DNA of 49,986 nucleotides from DMER64 sp964600385 (GTDB taxonomy: Bacteria > Bacteroidota > Bacteroidia > Bacteroidales > UBA932). Position 1 is the first letter of the stretch; each line of letters starts with the position of its first letter. The stretch is from contig CAZRJC010000014.1 of NCBI GenBank assembly GCA_964600385.1, positions 1-49,986 on the forward strand, given 5' to 3'. The notes beneath the pieces were generated by a model. That model was not told the origin of the DNA. It saw only the letters and a list, made by a program, of their open reading frames with translations, and did not search any database. Made by a program: the position numbers and the translations under genes. Shown here one piece after another: positions 15,644 to 23,143 of the stretch.

Positions 15644-16453
15644 TTATTGTTTAACCCAGGCGAACAGTCGCAGCGGTGAACCGCTGCCGCCCCTGATTTT
15701 CATAGGTGCGGCAACAATGTAAGCTCCCGTTGCGGGCAGTTGTTCCAAGTGGGCAATGTTTTCGTAAGCAGTAATATTGTTTCCGCATAAAAAGCGGTGT
15801 GTAAGAAAGTCTTTTGACTGGCCATAATCGATACTCGGCGTGTCAATGCCGACGGCTTTAATATGGCGTTCATTGACAAGCCATTCGGCGGCTTCGGGAC
15901 CCAAACCCGGGAAATGCAGTTCATCAACACCCTCCTTTCCCGATTTCAGGGTACCGGTATATTTCTGATGATCTTCCCAATAGGCTCCAAAACCGGTATG
16001 GAGCAATACAATGGCCTGTTCCGGAATGAGCCCGTATTTCTTTTCCCATTCCAAAAAATCGGGAATTCCAATCAGATAATCACGGTTCAGGGCTGCAGGG
16101 CTGCTCACGTCAATGACAACCCCCTCTCCCGTAAGTTCTTCTGCTGTTATCTCTTCAATTGACCGGCCACCCTGAGCAAAGTGCAGGGGGGCATCAAAAT
16201 GGGTACCGCCGTGTTCTTCGGCAGAATACCTGAATGACGAGTAGAAATAACCGCTCTCGTTAATACCATAAGAAACGGTATCGTGTCTGAAAGTTTCGTT
16301 GGTAGGCCAGTAAACCGTGTTCCCGTCATAAGCCCATGTCAGATCAATCCATTTCCCGCCGGCCAAAAGCGAAGCAATGTCTTGTGATTCCCGGTTGCAG
16401 CCAGTCAGGATGATTGCCGGAAAAACCAGAATAAACAGAATACGTACTTTCAT
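15644..16453 (-). CDS. Cyclase-family (KynB-like) lipoprotein hydrolase
   Basis: 269 aa. The signal peptide ends in the lipobox IILTGC (Cys19). The cyclase/kynurenine-formamidase signature HGGTHFDAPLHF (His and Asp metal ligands) is clear, as are LHTGFGAYW and GIDTPSIDYG. The family hydrolyses N-formylkynurenine, other amides or lactones with a metal. An exported lipid-anchored member is unlikely to be the tryptophan-pathway enzyme. A TAGATTTG -7 element lies 18 nt before the ATG, so this is the first gene of the unit. Confidence 0.85.
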   Translation of the reverse strand: MKVRILFILVFPAIILTGCNRESQDIASLLAGGKWIDLTWAYDGNTVYWPTNETFRHDTVSYGINESGYFYSSFRYSAEEHGGTHFDAPLHFAQGGRSIEEITAEELTGEGVVIDVSSPAALNRDYLIGIPDFLEWEKKYGLIPEQAIVLLHTGFGAYWEDHQKYTGTLKSGKEGVDELHFPGLGPEAAEWLVNERHIKAVGIDTPSIDYGQSKDFLTHRFLCGNNITAYENIAHLEQLPATGAYIVAAPMKIRGGSGSPLRLFAWVKQ

Positions 16454-16470
16454 TATTTCAGAATTTTATA

Positions 16471-16478
16471 CAAATCTA
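16471..16478 (-). promoter_or_regulatory. -7 element (TAGATTTG) of the cyclase unit
   Basis: TAnnTTTG on the minus strand, 17 nt before the ATG at 16453. It faces away from the -7 element of the HAD gene 26 nt to its right. Confidence 0.55.
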
Positions 16479-16504
16479 AAAAATTATTATTGAATTGATT
16501 TTTT

Positions 16505-16512
16505 TACTTTTG
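16505..16512 (+). promoter_or_regulatory. -7 element (TACTTTTG) 3 nt before an ATG
   Basis: TAnnTTTG ending 3 nt before the ATG at 16516. Transcription starting at the usual distance would give an almost leaderless mRNA. It also rules against the TTG start at 16495, which lies upstream of the promoter. Confidence 0.6.
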
Positions 16513-16515
16513 CGC

Positions 16516-17139
16516 ATGCAAAAAGAAGTAGTGAAAAATCTGATCTTTGATTTTGGAGGAGTGATTGCCAATATAGAACGCGACAGGTCAGTGAGTGCTT
16601 TCCGGGCATTGGGACTGAAGGATGCTGCTAATTATCTGGATCCCTATCATCAGAATGGTTTTTTCCTTGAATTGGAGGAGGGGCGTATAGATGCCGACCG
16701 GTTTTGTGAGCTCCTGGGACCGCTGTGCGGCAGGAACGTGTCGTTTCATGAGGCTAAGGCAGCGTGGATGGCTTTTATTACGGACGTACCGGAATACAGG
16801 CTTGAATACCTTGAATCATTAGCGGACAGATATAAATTGTATTTGCTGAGCAATACAAATCCTTTCATCATGGATTGGGCCCGAAGCCCCCATTTTTCCG
16901 GCAAAGGAAAAAGTCTTGGGGAATATTTCGATAAGTTGTTCCTTTCCTACGAACTGAAATGTGTTAAGCCGGACAAGAATATATTCAGGCATCTTATAGC
17001 GGCAGGGCTGGATCCCCGTGAGTCTGTATTCCTGGATGACGGGCCGGCTAATATCCGTGCTGCGCAGAACCTGGGTTTTATGACCTTGCTGACCGAAAAC
17101 GGTAAAGATTGGCGCAATCAGCTCGGGGAACTTTTGTAA
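16516..17139 (+). CDS. HAD-superfamily phosphatase (subfamily IA)
   Basis: 207 aa from the ATG at 16516. HAD motif I is FDFGGVI (one Asp kept, the second replaced by Gly, as in many YihX-like members). Motif II is LLSNTN, motif III is the KPDKNIF Lys, and motif IV is FLDDGPANI. It is probably a small-molecule (sugar) phosphatase of the YihX type in the cytoplasm. Its own stop codon TAA is the first part of the next gene's TAACTTTG promoter element. The substrate cannot be told. Confidence 0.87.
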   Translation: MQKEVVKNLIFDFGGVIANIERDRSVSAFRALGLKDAANYLDPYHQNGFFLELEEGRIDADRFCELLGPLCGRNVSFHEAKAAWMAFITDVPEYRLEYLESLADRYKLYLLSNTNPFIMDWARSPHFSGKGKSLGEYFDKLFLSYELKCVKPDKNIFRHLIAAGLDPRESVFLDDGPANIRAAQNLGFMTLLTENGKDWRNQLGELL

Positions 17140-17144
17140 CTTTG
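17137..17144 (+). promoter_or_regulatory. -7 element (TAACTTTG) overlapping the HAD stop codon
   Basis: The element begins with the TAA stop of the HAD gene and ends 4 nt before the ATG at 17149, predicting an almost leaderless transcript. Confidence 0.5.
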
Positions 17145-17148
17145 TCCC

Positions 17149-17514
17149 ATGAAGAAATGGATTGTATTGTGTTTCTTATTCATGTTCCTGAGCCTTGGAC
17201 TTTCACTCCGGCCCGGTGAAGAACCAATACCCCCGGCTTCTTCCGGTCTGGTATCTCAGGTAAATGAATCGGGATATATCTACAGGATTAGTGAGGTTTT
17301 ACAGTACAATCTTCCCGAGGTTCCTGCCGAGCTGCAATTCAGCCCCGTGTTTCCCTTTCAGACATTTGCCTACAGATCTCATGCTCCGGGCGCCAGCCTC
17401 AACTGTTATACCGGTCAGACCGTATTGCGCAGGTATCCGTTTACTACCCGCCGGCTGCCGCTATCCATACAAAACGAATACTACGTATTTACTCTCAGGC
17501 ATATCATTATTTAG
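17149..17514 (+). CDS. Small secreted protein, unknown
   Basis: 121 aa. A basic N-terminus and hydrophobic stretch (residues 1-20, MKKWIVLCFLFMFLSLGLSL) suggest export. The remainder is rich in Pro, Tyr and aromatic residues, with a single Cys (about residue 86). I recognise no family. The promoter-like TAACTTTG directly before the ATG and its own signal peptide argue that it is a real gene. The next gene (57 nt on) is a membrane protein, also of unknown function. Confidence 0.6.
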   Translation: MKKWIVLCFLFMFLSLGLSLRPGEEPIPPASSGLVSQVNESGYIYRISEVLQYNLPEVPAELQFSPVFPFQTFAYRSHAPGASLNCYTGQTVLRRYPFTTRRLPLSIQNEYYVFTLRHIII

Positions 17515-17570
17515 GATCTGGAATATAAACAGCTATTAAATTTATTTCCAACACTAATTAATGATTAAAT

Positions 17571-18026
17571 ATGAATGATACTTCATTGATTGACGATGTC
17601 ATTGTGGACAATGACGTGGTCGTGAAAAAAAGAAAAATCCCGTTTGTTTTTTTTGTCTTATTGATTATTGGCATAACAGTCATGCTTATTCCGGGGCTCG
17701 CCTTTGGACTTGATATGTGCGGATTCCTGGTAGCCCTTACGGGTGTGATAGGTCTGTTGATTCCCCAGAAGAAATGTGTCTATGTTCCAACCGGTGAACA
17801 ACTAAAAAAACATGAGTACTGGCTCGATCCCAATGATAAGGCTCAGGCCTGTGCCAATATGGAAAAGGGAGAAGTTGACAAGGTCATTGCCAGGGCAAAA
17901 GACAGCAATTCATCTCTAAAACTTATTGTTTACACCACAAAAACAAAATCCTGTACAATGGCTCAAATCCAGAGCTTTGTCCCGTATCAGTTTGTTGCGG
18001 TGACCAACATTATCAGACTATCTTAA
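17571..18026 (+). CDS. Two-helix membrane protein, unknown
   Basis: 151 aa. An acidic N-terminus (residues 1-18) and a basic KKRK patch precede two transmembrane segments (about 24-46 and 48-64). A soluble C-terminal domain of about 80 residues with a Lys/Asp-rich centre follows. No catalytic motif is seen. The end overlaps the convergent alpha/beta-hydrolase gene by 9 nt. Unknown family. Confidence 0.65.
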   Translation: MNDTSLIDDVIVDNDVVVKKRKIPFVFFVLLIIGITVMLIPGLAFGLDMCGFLVALTGVIGLLIPQKKCVYVPTGEQLKKHEYWLDPNDKAQACANMEKGEVDKVIARAKDSNSSLKLIVYTTKTKSCTMAQIQSFVPYQFVAVTNIIRLS

Positions 18027-19220
18027 TATAAGATACAGGTAAAGACTGATGAACATCTGTGCCGCATAGCCTACGTGGCCGCCGGTCCCGGAAAAAAAGG
18101 ATATGGTTGCGCCCCGCTTTGTAAACTCTTCGTAAGCATACCGGGCGCATTCAAACGGCACAGATTCATCGTCTTCTGCATGATACAGGTAAAGTTCCTT
18201 CTCGGGTGTCCAGCCGTCTACGTGCGAGAGTTCCTTTAAAACCCGATTAACCTTGTCGAATTCTTCGTTTTTCTCTTCTGTAAAGAAATCGGGATGCATA
18301 TAATTATGCAGGTCCGAACCTATCCGGTTATTGATAAACCATTGATCGTGCTCGTCTGAGCGGTCAAGCCACTCTTCATAATTAGCCAGAAGATCACCTG
18401 TAAAGATTTTTGAAAAATCCAGATTCAGGTTGTGGTATTTATTTATGGAATATATTAGCGTGGGGATTAAGCAATAGGAACTTTTCCCGGTACGTGCAAA
18501 AGCATCGAAAGCGGCTGCCGGTTCGTAGCAACCGCATCCGATTCCTATCTTGTCTATCTTTACATCTTCTCCGTGTTCCTGGTAGTACCTGACCATGGCC
18601 ATGGCCATGGATCCGCCCAGTGAATAGCCGGCAATATTTGTTTTGTCCGGCAATTCATAGCCGATTGTTCTAAGGAATTCGCGGCTGGCCTGGCGCATAT
18701 CGTAGGCTACCCGGCCCGTAATCTCCGGTTCCAGGAACGGATGGTATATGTCCTGACTGACGCCATAACCTATAAAATCGGGTATGATGGTAATATATCC
18801 GAAACATGATTGCATGGCCTCGGTCGAAGGAATCCGCCCCGATGCCCCCGAAGTTTTCTGGATGAAAGCTATGGGAGCAACTTCCACAACACCACGGACA
18901 CGCGTATCGTTGGGGAAATAAATGGTGCCCGAGGCAACTATGGGATTTCCATAATAATCTACGGTCCTGTAAGTAATCACATAAGCCGAGACAGTAATGT
19001 CCTTGAGCAGCAGTGAAGCCAGCGGTTCAACAAAAGACAGTTCATCACTGTTGGTAACGCCTTCTCCGAATGATGCGAAAAAATCGTCAAACCGGGCTGT
19101 GGTGGTATTAATAACCTCAATAAAATAGCGCGGGGAATCAACCGGAGCGTCAGCTTTGTTGCAACCGGACCATCCCAGGATGGCTGTAATGGATAAGAGT
19201 ATGAAACCTGCTTTTTTCAT
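18018..19220 (-). CDS. Alpha/beta-hydrolase lipoprotein (secretory-lipase-like)
   Basis: 400 aa. Lipoprotein signal ending in LGWSGC. The nucleophile elbow GYSLGGSMA (G-x-S-x-G) is preceded by PDFIGYGVSQ, and an EDDESVPF acid-loop and GGHVGYA His region lie near the C-terminus, together giving a full Ser-Asp-His triad. The layout resembles secretory lipases and feruloyl/acetyl esterase-like Bacteroidota proteins. It should act in the envelope on an ester substrate. It is followed closely (14 nt) by the M28 peptidase gene upstream on the same strand, so the two probably share a transcript. Confidence 0.85.
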   Translation of the reverse strand: MKKAGFILLSITAILGWSGCNKADAPVDSPRYFIEVINTTTARFDDFFASFGEGVTNSDELSFVEPLASLLLKDITVSAYVITYRTVDYYGNPIVASGTIYFPNDTRVRGVVEVAPIAFIQKTSGASGRIPSTEAMQSCFGYITIIPDFIGYGVSQDIYHPFLEPEITGRVAYDMRQASREFLRTIGYELPDKTNIAGYSLGGSMAMAMVRYYQEHGEDVKIDKIGIGCGCYEPAAAFDAFARTGKSSYCLIPTLIYSINKYHNLNLDFSKIFTGDLLANYEEWLDRSDEHDQWFINNRIGSDLHNYMHPDFFTEEKNEEFDKVNRVLKELSHVDGWTPEKELYLYHAEDDESVPFECARYAYEEFTKRGATISFFSGTGGHVGYAAQMFISLYLYLILR

Positions 19221-19234
19221 GATCGGAAGTTGAC

Positions 19235-20509
19235 TCAGAAAGAAGAAATAAAAAGGGTTAATAACTTAAAAAGATTATCATAATTGACAGTGTAGGCGTG
19301 TTCAGGATCGTCATGCGGTGTATGATAAACATCATAAGCCCGGCCGTCAGTCATGATATAAAGGGCCGGCACTTGCCGGACGGCAAAGGGATAATGATCG
19401 CTGTCGTTAGAAAGAGGCTCCTGGCTGAGGGTCTTGAAAAAGCCATGCCGGGTGTTAATCTCCTTAAAACATTCAAGTGCCTTCTGACCTTCGGTCCCGG
19501 TTTCCAAAAAAAGGCGGTCACCGTTGTCTGCCACCATATCCAGATCTATAACCTGAATGGTCCGGGAAAGAGGAATAACCGGGTTGTGGACGTAATATTC
19601 AGCACCCAGGAGGTTGTTTTCCTCGGCGGCCGAGGCGATGAACAGCATGGTGTGTTCCGGTCTATTCTCCGGCCGGGCATAATACCGTGCAAGGGTAAGC
19701 ATCATGGCAACGCCCGAGGCATTGTCATTCGCCCCGGGGTACCACACCTGTTTTCCAAGATGGCCCAGGTGGTCGTAATGGGCAATGATAATAAGACAAC
19801 TGTCACTGCGGTTTCCTTCAATTCGTCCGATCACGTTGGCAGAAGTATACTCATTTATCATGCGACTGTCAATCCGCAGGGAAATCTGCCGGGCATCCCC
19901 GGGAAAACCGGGACCGGCCCACAGTACCGGAATGGGTTGAAGTTGTCCGCTCCTGGATTTGAAAAAGGTTGGCTTTTTCTTGTGAGTCATAATGATTCCG
20001 GCAACGGGCATGTGGTATAGCTCCACAGGCGCAATGCCGTAGTATGTATTAATCAGATCAAAATCCACTACAATAAAAGTCTGGTTGTATTTGCCGCTTT
20101 GCAGCAGAGGCAGGAGAATCTCCGGTTTGTGGGAATCCTCCGGAATGTAAGCCAGAGTCCAGGACCCATTCACAGAAGAAGAAAATTCCCTTACGGTAAA
20201 ATCATGTCCGGGAACGAGATTTTTTCCATCTGCAGACAATTCGATCTTCTTGTGGAAAACGTTCACAGGGTATGTGAAATGCTGAAGATATCCGTGTGCA
20301 AGGCCCGGCTTCATATCCGGTATTGCCTTGTATTGACTGACAATATATGCAGCCGCCTTCCGGTCTCCGTTCCCGTAATCGGAACGTCCTTCGTATTTCT
20401 TTGAAGATAATTCGGTTATGACATCAAGAAAATACTTCTTATCCTGACCCTGCAAGACTGTCCATGTCCAAAGAACCAGTACAACCGACAAAAGTATATT
20501 TCGTCTCAT
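19235..20509 (-). CDS. M28-family metallopeptidase, secreted
   Basis: 424 aa from the ATG at 20509. A longer frame from 20593 would run back through the promoter and into the neighbour, so it is rejected. A signal peptide covers residues 1-19. Zinc-ligand motifs are in order: AHYDHLG, GANDNASGV, AAEENNLLGAEYY, IDLDMVADN and a late His in SDHYPFA. This is an M28 aminopeptidase-type enzyme in the periplasm or outside. The start lies only 6 nt after a TATCTTTG promoter element shared, in mirror image, with the divergent HAD gene. Confidence 0.9.
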   Translation of the reverse strand: MRRNILLSVVLVLWTWTVLQGQDKKYFLDVITELSSKKYEGRSDYGNGDRKAAAYIVSQYKAIPDMKPGLAHGYLQHFTYPVNVFHKKIELSADGKNLVPGHDFTVREFSSSVNGSWTLAYIPEDSHKPEILLPLLQSGKYNQTFIVVDFDLINTYYGIAPVELYHMPVAGIIMTHKKKPTFFKSRSGQLQPIPVLWAGPGFPGDARQISLRIDSRMINEYTSANVIGRIEGNRSDSCLIIIAHYDHLGHLGKQVWYPGANDNASGVAMMLTLARYYARPENRPEHTMLFIASAAEENNLLGAEYYVHNPVIPLSRTIQVIDLDMVADNGDRLFLETGTEGQKALECFKEINTRHGFFKTLSQEPLSNDSDHYPFAVRQVPALYIMTDGRAYDVYHTPHDDPEHAYTVNYDNLFKLLTLFISSF

Positions 20510-20515
20510 AATATA

Positions 20516-20532
20516 CAAAGATACTATCTTTG
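20516..20532. promoter_or_regulatory. Palindromic divergent promoter core
   Basis: CAAAGATA-C-TATCTTTG: two mirror-image TAnnTTTG elements (minus 20516-20523, plus 20525-20532) separated by one base. The plus ATG is 4 nt from its element and the minus ATG 6 nt. RNA polymerase could not occupy both at once, so the genes should compete, and both mRNAs should be nearly leaderless. Confidence 0.65.
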
Positions 20533-20536
20533 CGCT

Positions 20537-21334
20537 ATGATTGAAGCCATTTTCTTTGATATAGACGGCACGCTGGTAAGTTTTAAGACACACACGGTTC
20601 CTGCCTCGGCCTCAGTGGCCATAAAAGCCTGTCAGGCAAAAGGTATTAAAGTTTTTATTTGCACCGGAAGACCCAGTGTGCTGGTTCAGGATTTTACGCT
20701 TCCCCAATATGGCGGTCTGGTTTTCGACGGCATAGTGGCACAGAACGGGGCGTATTGTGCTACGGCCACAGGAGAGGTGTTCTTTAAGAATTCAATAGAC
20801 AGGCAGGATATGGCGGCTCTTATTGAGTTTCTTGCAAACAATGAACCTTTCCCGCTGTCTGTGATGACTGAAAAAGCGGTATATATCAATTATCTGGACG
20901 AAAGAGTCCTGGCTTTGGCCCAAACCCTCGGTGTGGAGGTCCCCCGGGTTTTTCCCCTGGGGGAAATTGACGAGGAAGTAATGCAGGTGAATATTTACGG
21001 AGGTATTGACCTGGAAGAAAAAGTCATGCGGGAAGTATTCAGAAATTGTGATTCCAGCAGATGGCATCCTCATTTTGCCGATGTAACACCCAAGGGACAC
21101 GATAAAGCCACAGGCGTTGATAAAATGCTTTCCTATTACGGGATAGATCTATCGGCAACCATGGCATTTGGAGACGGAGGCAATGACATTCCCATGCTTC
21201 GTCATGTACCTGCCGGAGTGGCTATGGGAAATTCGGACGATATGAATGTGATTCAGGCGGCTAAATATCTTGCTCCTCATATTGATGAAGACGGAATCGC
21301 AAGGTTTTTAGATTCCTTTTTTCTACATTTGTAA
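20537..21334 (+). CDS. Cof-type HAD-IIB phosphatase
   Basis: 265 aa. Motif I is FFDIDGTLV, motif II ICTGRP, the motif III Lys is in KGHDKATGVDKM, and motif IV FGDGGNDIPML; the C2-type cap lies between. The Cof family dephosphorylates sugar phosphates and cofactors in the cytoplasm. The TATCTTTG element 4 nt upstream fixes the ATG at 20537. Its stop codon directly follows another -7 element, TACATTTG, for the GH26 gene. Confidence 0.92.
   Translation: MIEAIFFDIDGTLVSFKTHTVPASASVAIKACQAKGIKVFICTGRPSVLVQDFTLPQYGGLVFDGIVAQNGAYCATATGEVFFKNSIDRQDMAALIEFLANNEPFPLSVMTEKAVYINYLDERVLALAQTLGVEVPRVFPLGEIDEEVMQVNIYGGIDLEEKVMREVFRNCDSSRWHPHFADVTPKGHDKATGVDKMLSYYGIDLSATMAFGDGGNDIPMLRHVPAGVAMGNSDDMNVIQAAKYLAPHIDEDGIARFLDSFFLHL
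21324..21331 (+). promoter_or_regulatory. -7 element (TACATTTG) before GH26
   Basis: TAnnTTTG at the very end of the Cof coding region, 5 nt before the GH26 ATG. GH26 may therefore have its own transcript as well as read-through. Confidence 0.45.
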
Positions 21335-21336
21335 TT

Positions 21337-22407
21337 ATGAAACGTTTAGCCATCATTGTGCTGGCAATCGCAGCGGTTGCCTGTGCTAAAGAAAATGTCC
21401 GGACAAAATCGCCGGAGGCTCTCGATGTAATAGACCGTTTACAGGCAACTGCAGGTAACGGTCAATTCTTTTTTGGACAGGAAGATTTCCCGTTTTACGG
21501 TTTTTCCTGGGAATACGAACCGGGCAGAGGCGATGTAAAGGAGATTTGCGGAAGTCACCCGGCTGTACTGGGCTGCGATCTGGGGCACATTGAGCTGGGC
21601 GCCGAAGAAAACCTCGACGGGGTTCCTTTTGAGGTAATGCGTAAGGCCATCATAGATCATTATGCGGCAGGTGGTCTGGTTACCATCAGCTGGCATGCCC
21701 GCAACCCGTTAACCGGAGGCAATGCCTGGGACGTGTCGGACAACACGGTGGTGGCTTCCATTCTGGAGAACGGCTCCAATCACGAAGTTTTCATGGGTTG
21801 GCTTGATAAAGTCGCTACTTTTCTCCTCTCTCTGAATACGGCGGAAGGAACTAAAGTCCCTGTCATTTTCCGGCCATGGCACGAACATACCGGTTCGTGG
21901 TTCTGGTGGGGCAGAAACATTTGTACAACAGAAGAATACAAATCATTGTGGAAAATGACCATGGATTATATGTGGGGAAAAGGCCTGGATAACCTCATCA
22001 CTGCCTACTCTCCCAATTATGGCGGTATGACTGAAGAGATTTATATGGAACGTTACCCGGGTGACGAGTATATTGATATTTTCGGTTATGATGCCTATGG
22101 TGACGGACCCGAGTTTATCGCAACCCTTCGCAACGAAATGACAATGGTAGCCGGTGTGGCAAAAAAACACAATAAACTTATGGCCCTTACCGAATGCGGA
22201 ATGGGGGGACTGGGCAATCCTCAATGGTTCACAGGCGTACTGTTGACTGTCCTGGACGGGTTCCCCGCTACGTATGCTTTAGTATGGAGAAACGCTCCGG
22301 ATTACCTTATGCCGATGCATATCTTTGCTCCCTATCCTGGACATCCTGCCCATGAAGATTTCATGGCATTTTATTCAGATGAGCGTACCCTCTTTCTTAA
22401 CAATTAG
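21337..22407 (+). CDS. GH26 beta-mannanase-like lipoprotein
   Basis: 356 aa. The lipobox AVAC places Cys16 as the anchor. The GH26 signatures are complete: RPWHEHTGSWFWWG with acid/base Glu183 and ALTECG with nucleophile Glu286. GH26 enzymes cut beta-1,4-mannan or related beta-glycans by a retaining mechanism. The enzyme should face the periplasm or cell surface. It is not next to a SusC/D pair or mannosidase, so the substrate is not certain. The stop codon lies in the first unit of an 18-bp tandem duplication. Confidence 0.92.
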   Translation: MKRLAIIVLAIAAVACAKENVRTKSPEALDVIDRLQATAGNGQFFFGQEDFPFYGFSWEYEPGRGDVKEICGSHPAVLGCDLGHIELGAEENLDGVPFEVMRKAIIDHYAAGGLVTISWHARNPLTGGNAWDVSDNTVVASILENGSNHEVFMGWLDKVATFLLSLNTAEGTKVPVIFRPWHEHTGSWFWWGRNICTTEEYKSLWKMTMDYMWGKGLDNLITAYSPNYGGMTEEIYMERYPGDEYIDIFGYDAYGDGPEFIATLRNEMTMVAGVAKKHNKLMALTECGMGGLGNPQWFTGVLLTVLDGFPATYALVWRNAPDYLMPMHIFAPYPGHPAHEDFMAFYSDERTLFLNN

Positions 22408-22427
22408 CGCTTTCTTAACGATTAGCG
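22392..22427 (+). repeat. 18-bp tandem duplication at the GH26 stop
   Basis: Two units (22392-22409, 22410-22427) differing at one base. Each contains TAG, in frame, so the duplication gives a second in-frame stop. It lies between GH26 and DUF5020. Confidence 0.8.
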
Positions 22428-22431
22428 AAAT

Positions 22432-23142
22432 ATGAAAAAAACTATTATTGTTGCGCTGCTGCTTCTTGGCGCGGTTACGCCCCGTATGGCTTATGCCCAG
22501 AATTTTCAGCTGCATTATAAAACGGAAAAATGGCTGTATCCAAAAGAGTGGGCCAATGATGCCATGCCTATGACTACCGTAGAGATGTTCAAGGCCGATC
22601 CATGGGGCGACACTTTCTTTTTTGTAGATATGACCTATACTAAGGACGGTCTGAATTATGCCTATTGGGAAATTGCCAGGAATCTCAAATTCTGGGAGGC
22701 CCCTTTTGCAGTTCATGTGGAATACAACGGCGGTCTGCAGGGCCCGTTCCTGTTTAATCACGCCTACCTGGCCGGAGGAACTTATGCCATACACAGTAAA
22801 GATTTTTCCAAGACTTTCTCGGTGAGCCTTATGTATAAATATATCCAGGGAATTGAGAAAGTGTCCAACTACCAGGTTACTGTCATCTGGGGTATTGAAT
22901 TTGCCGGCGGGAAGTGCACCTTTTCGGGATTTATTGACTGGTGGAGACAGGAAAATCCGGCTTTCCAGTCGCGATTCGTGTTACTGTCACAACCTCAGTT
23001 CTGGCTAAATCTGAACAAGTTCAACGGAATTAACGACAAATTCAAACTAAGTGTGGGAACCGAGGTAGAATTCAGCAATAATCTTACAAAAGCCGGATTC
23101 TACGTGGTTCCCACACTGGCATTGAAATGGACGTTCGATTGA
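22432..23142 (+). CDS. DUF5020 family outer-membrane-like protein
   Basis: 236 aa with a signal peptide (residues 1-22, MAYAQ). The mature protein has alternating beta strands with aromatic girdle residues, consistent with a small barrel of the DUF5020 or Tsx-like type (FFFVDMTYTKDGLNYAYWEIARNL). It ends in Phe-Asp after an aromatic strand. Its function is unknown; a small outer-membrane channel is a reasonable guess. It follows GH26 by 24 nt and ends one base from the convergent aminopeptidase P gene. Confidence 0.8.
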   Translation: MKKTIIVALLLLGAVTPRMAYAQNFQLHYKTEKWLYPKEWANDAMPMTTVEMFKADPWGDTFFFVDMTYTKDGLNYAYWEIARNLKFWEAPFAVHVEYNGGLQGPFLFNHAYLAGGTYAIHSKDFSKTFSVSLMYKYIQGIEKVSNYQVTVIWGIEFAGGKCTFSGFIDWWRQENPAFQSRFVLLSQPQFWLNLNKFNGINDKFKLSVGTEVEFSNNLTKAGFYVVPTLALKWTFD

Positions 23143-23143
23143 T

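Noticed and set aside
19298..20020. A 240-codon frame antisense to the M28 peptidase
   Set aside because: The M28 zinc motifs are all on the minus strand, and the plus-strand translation looks random.
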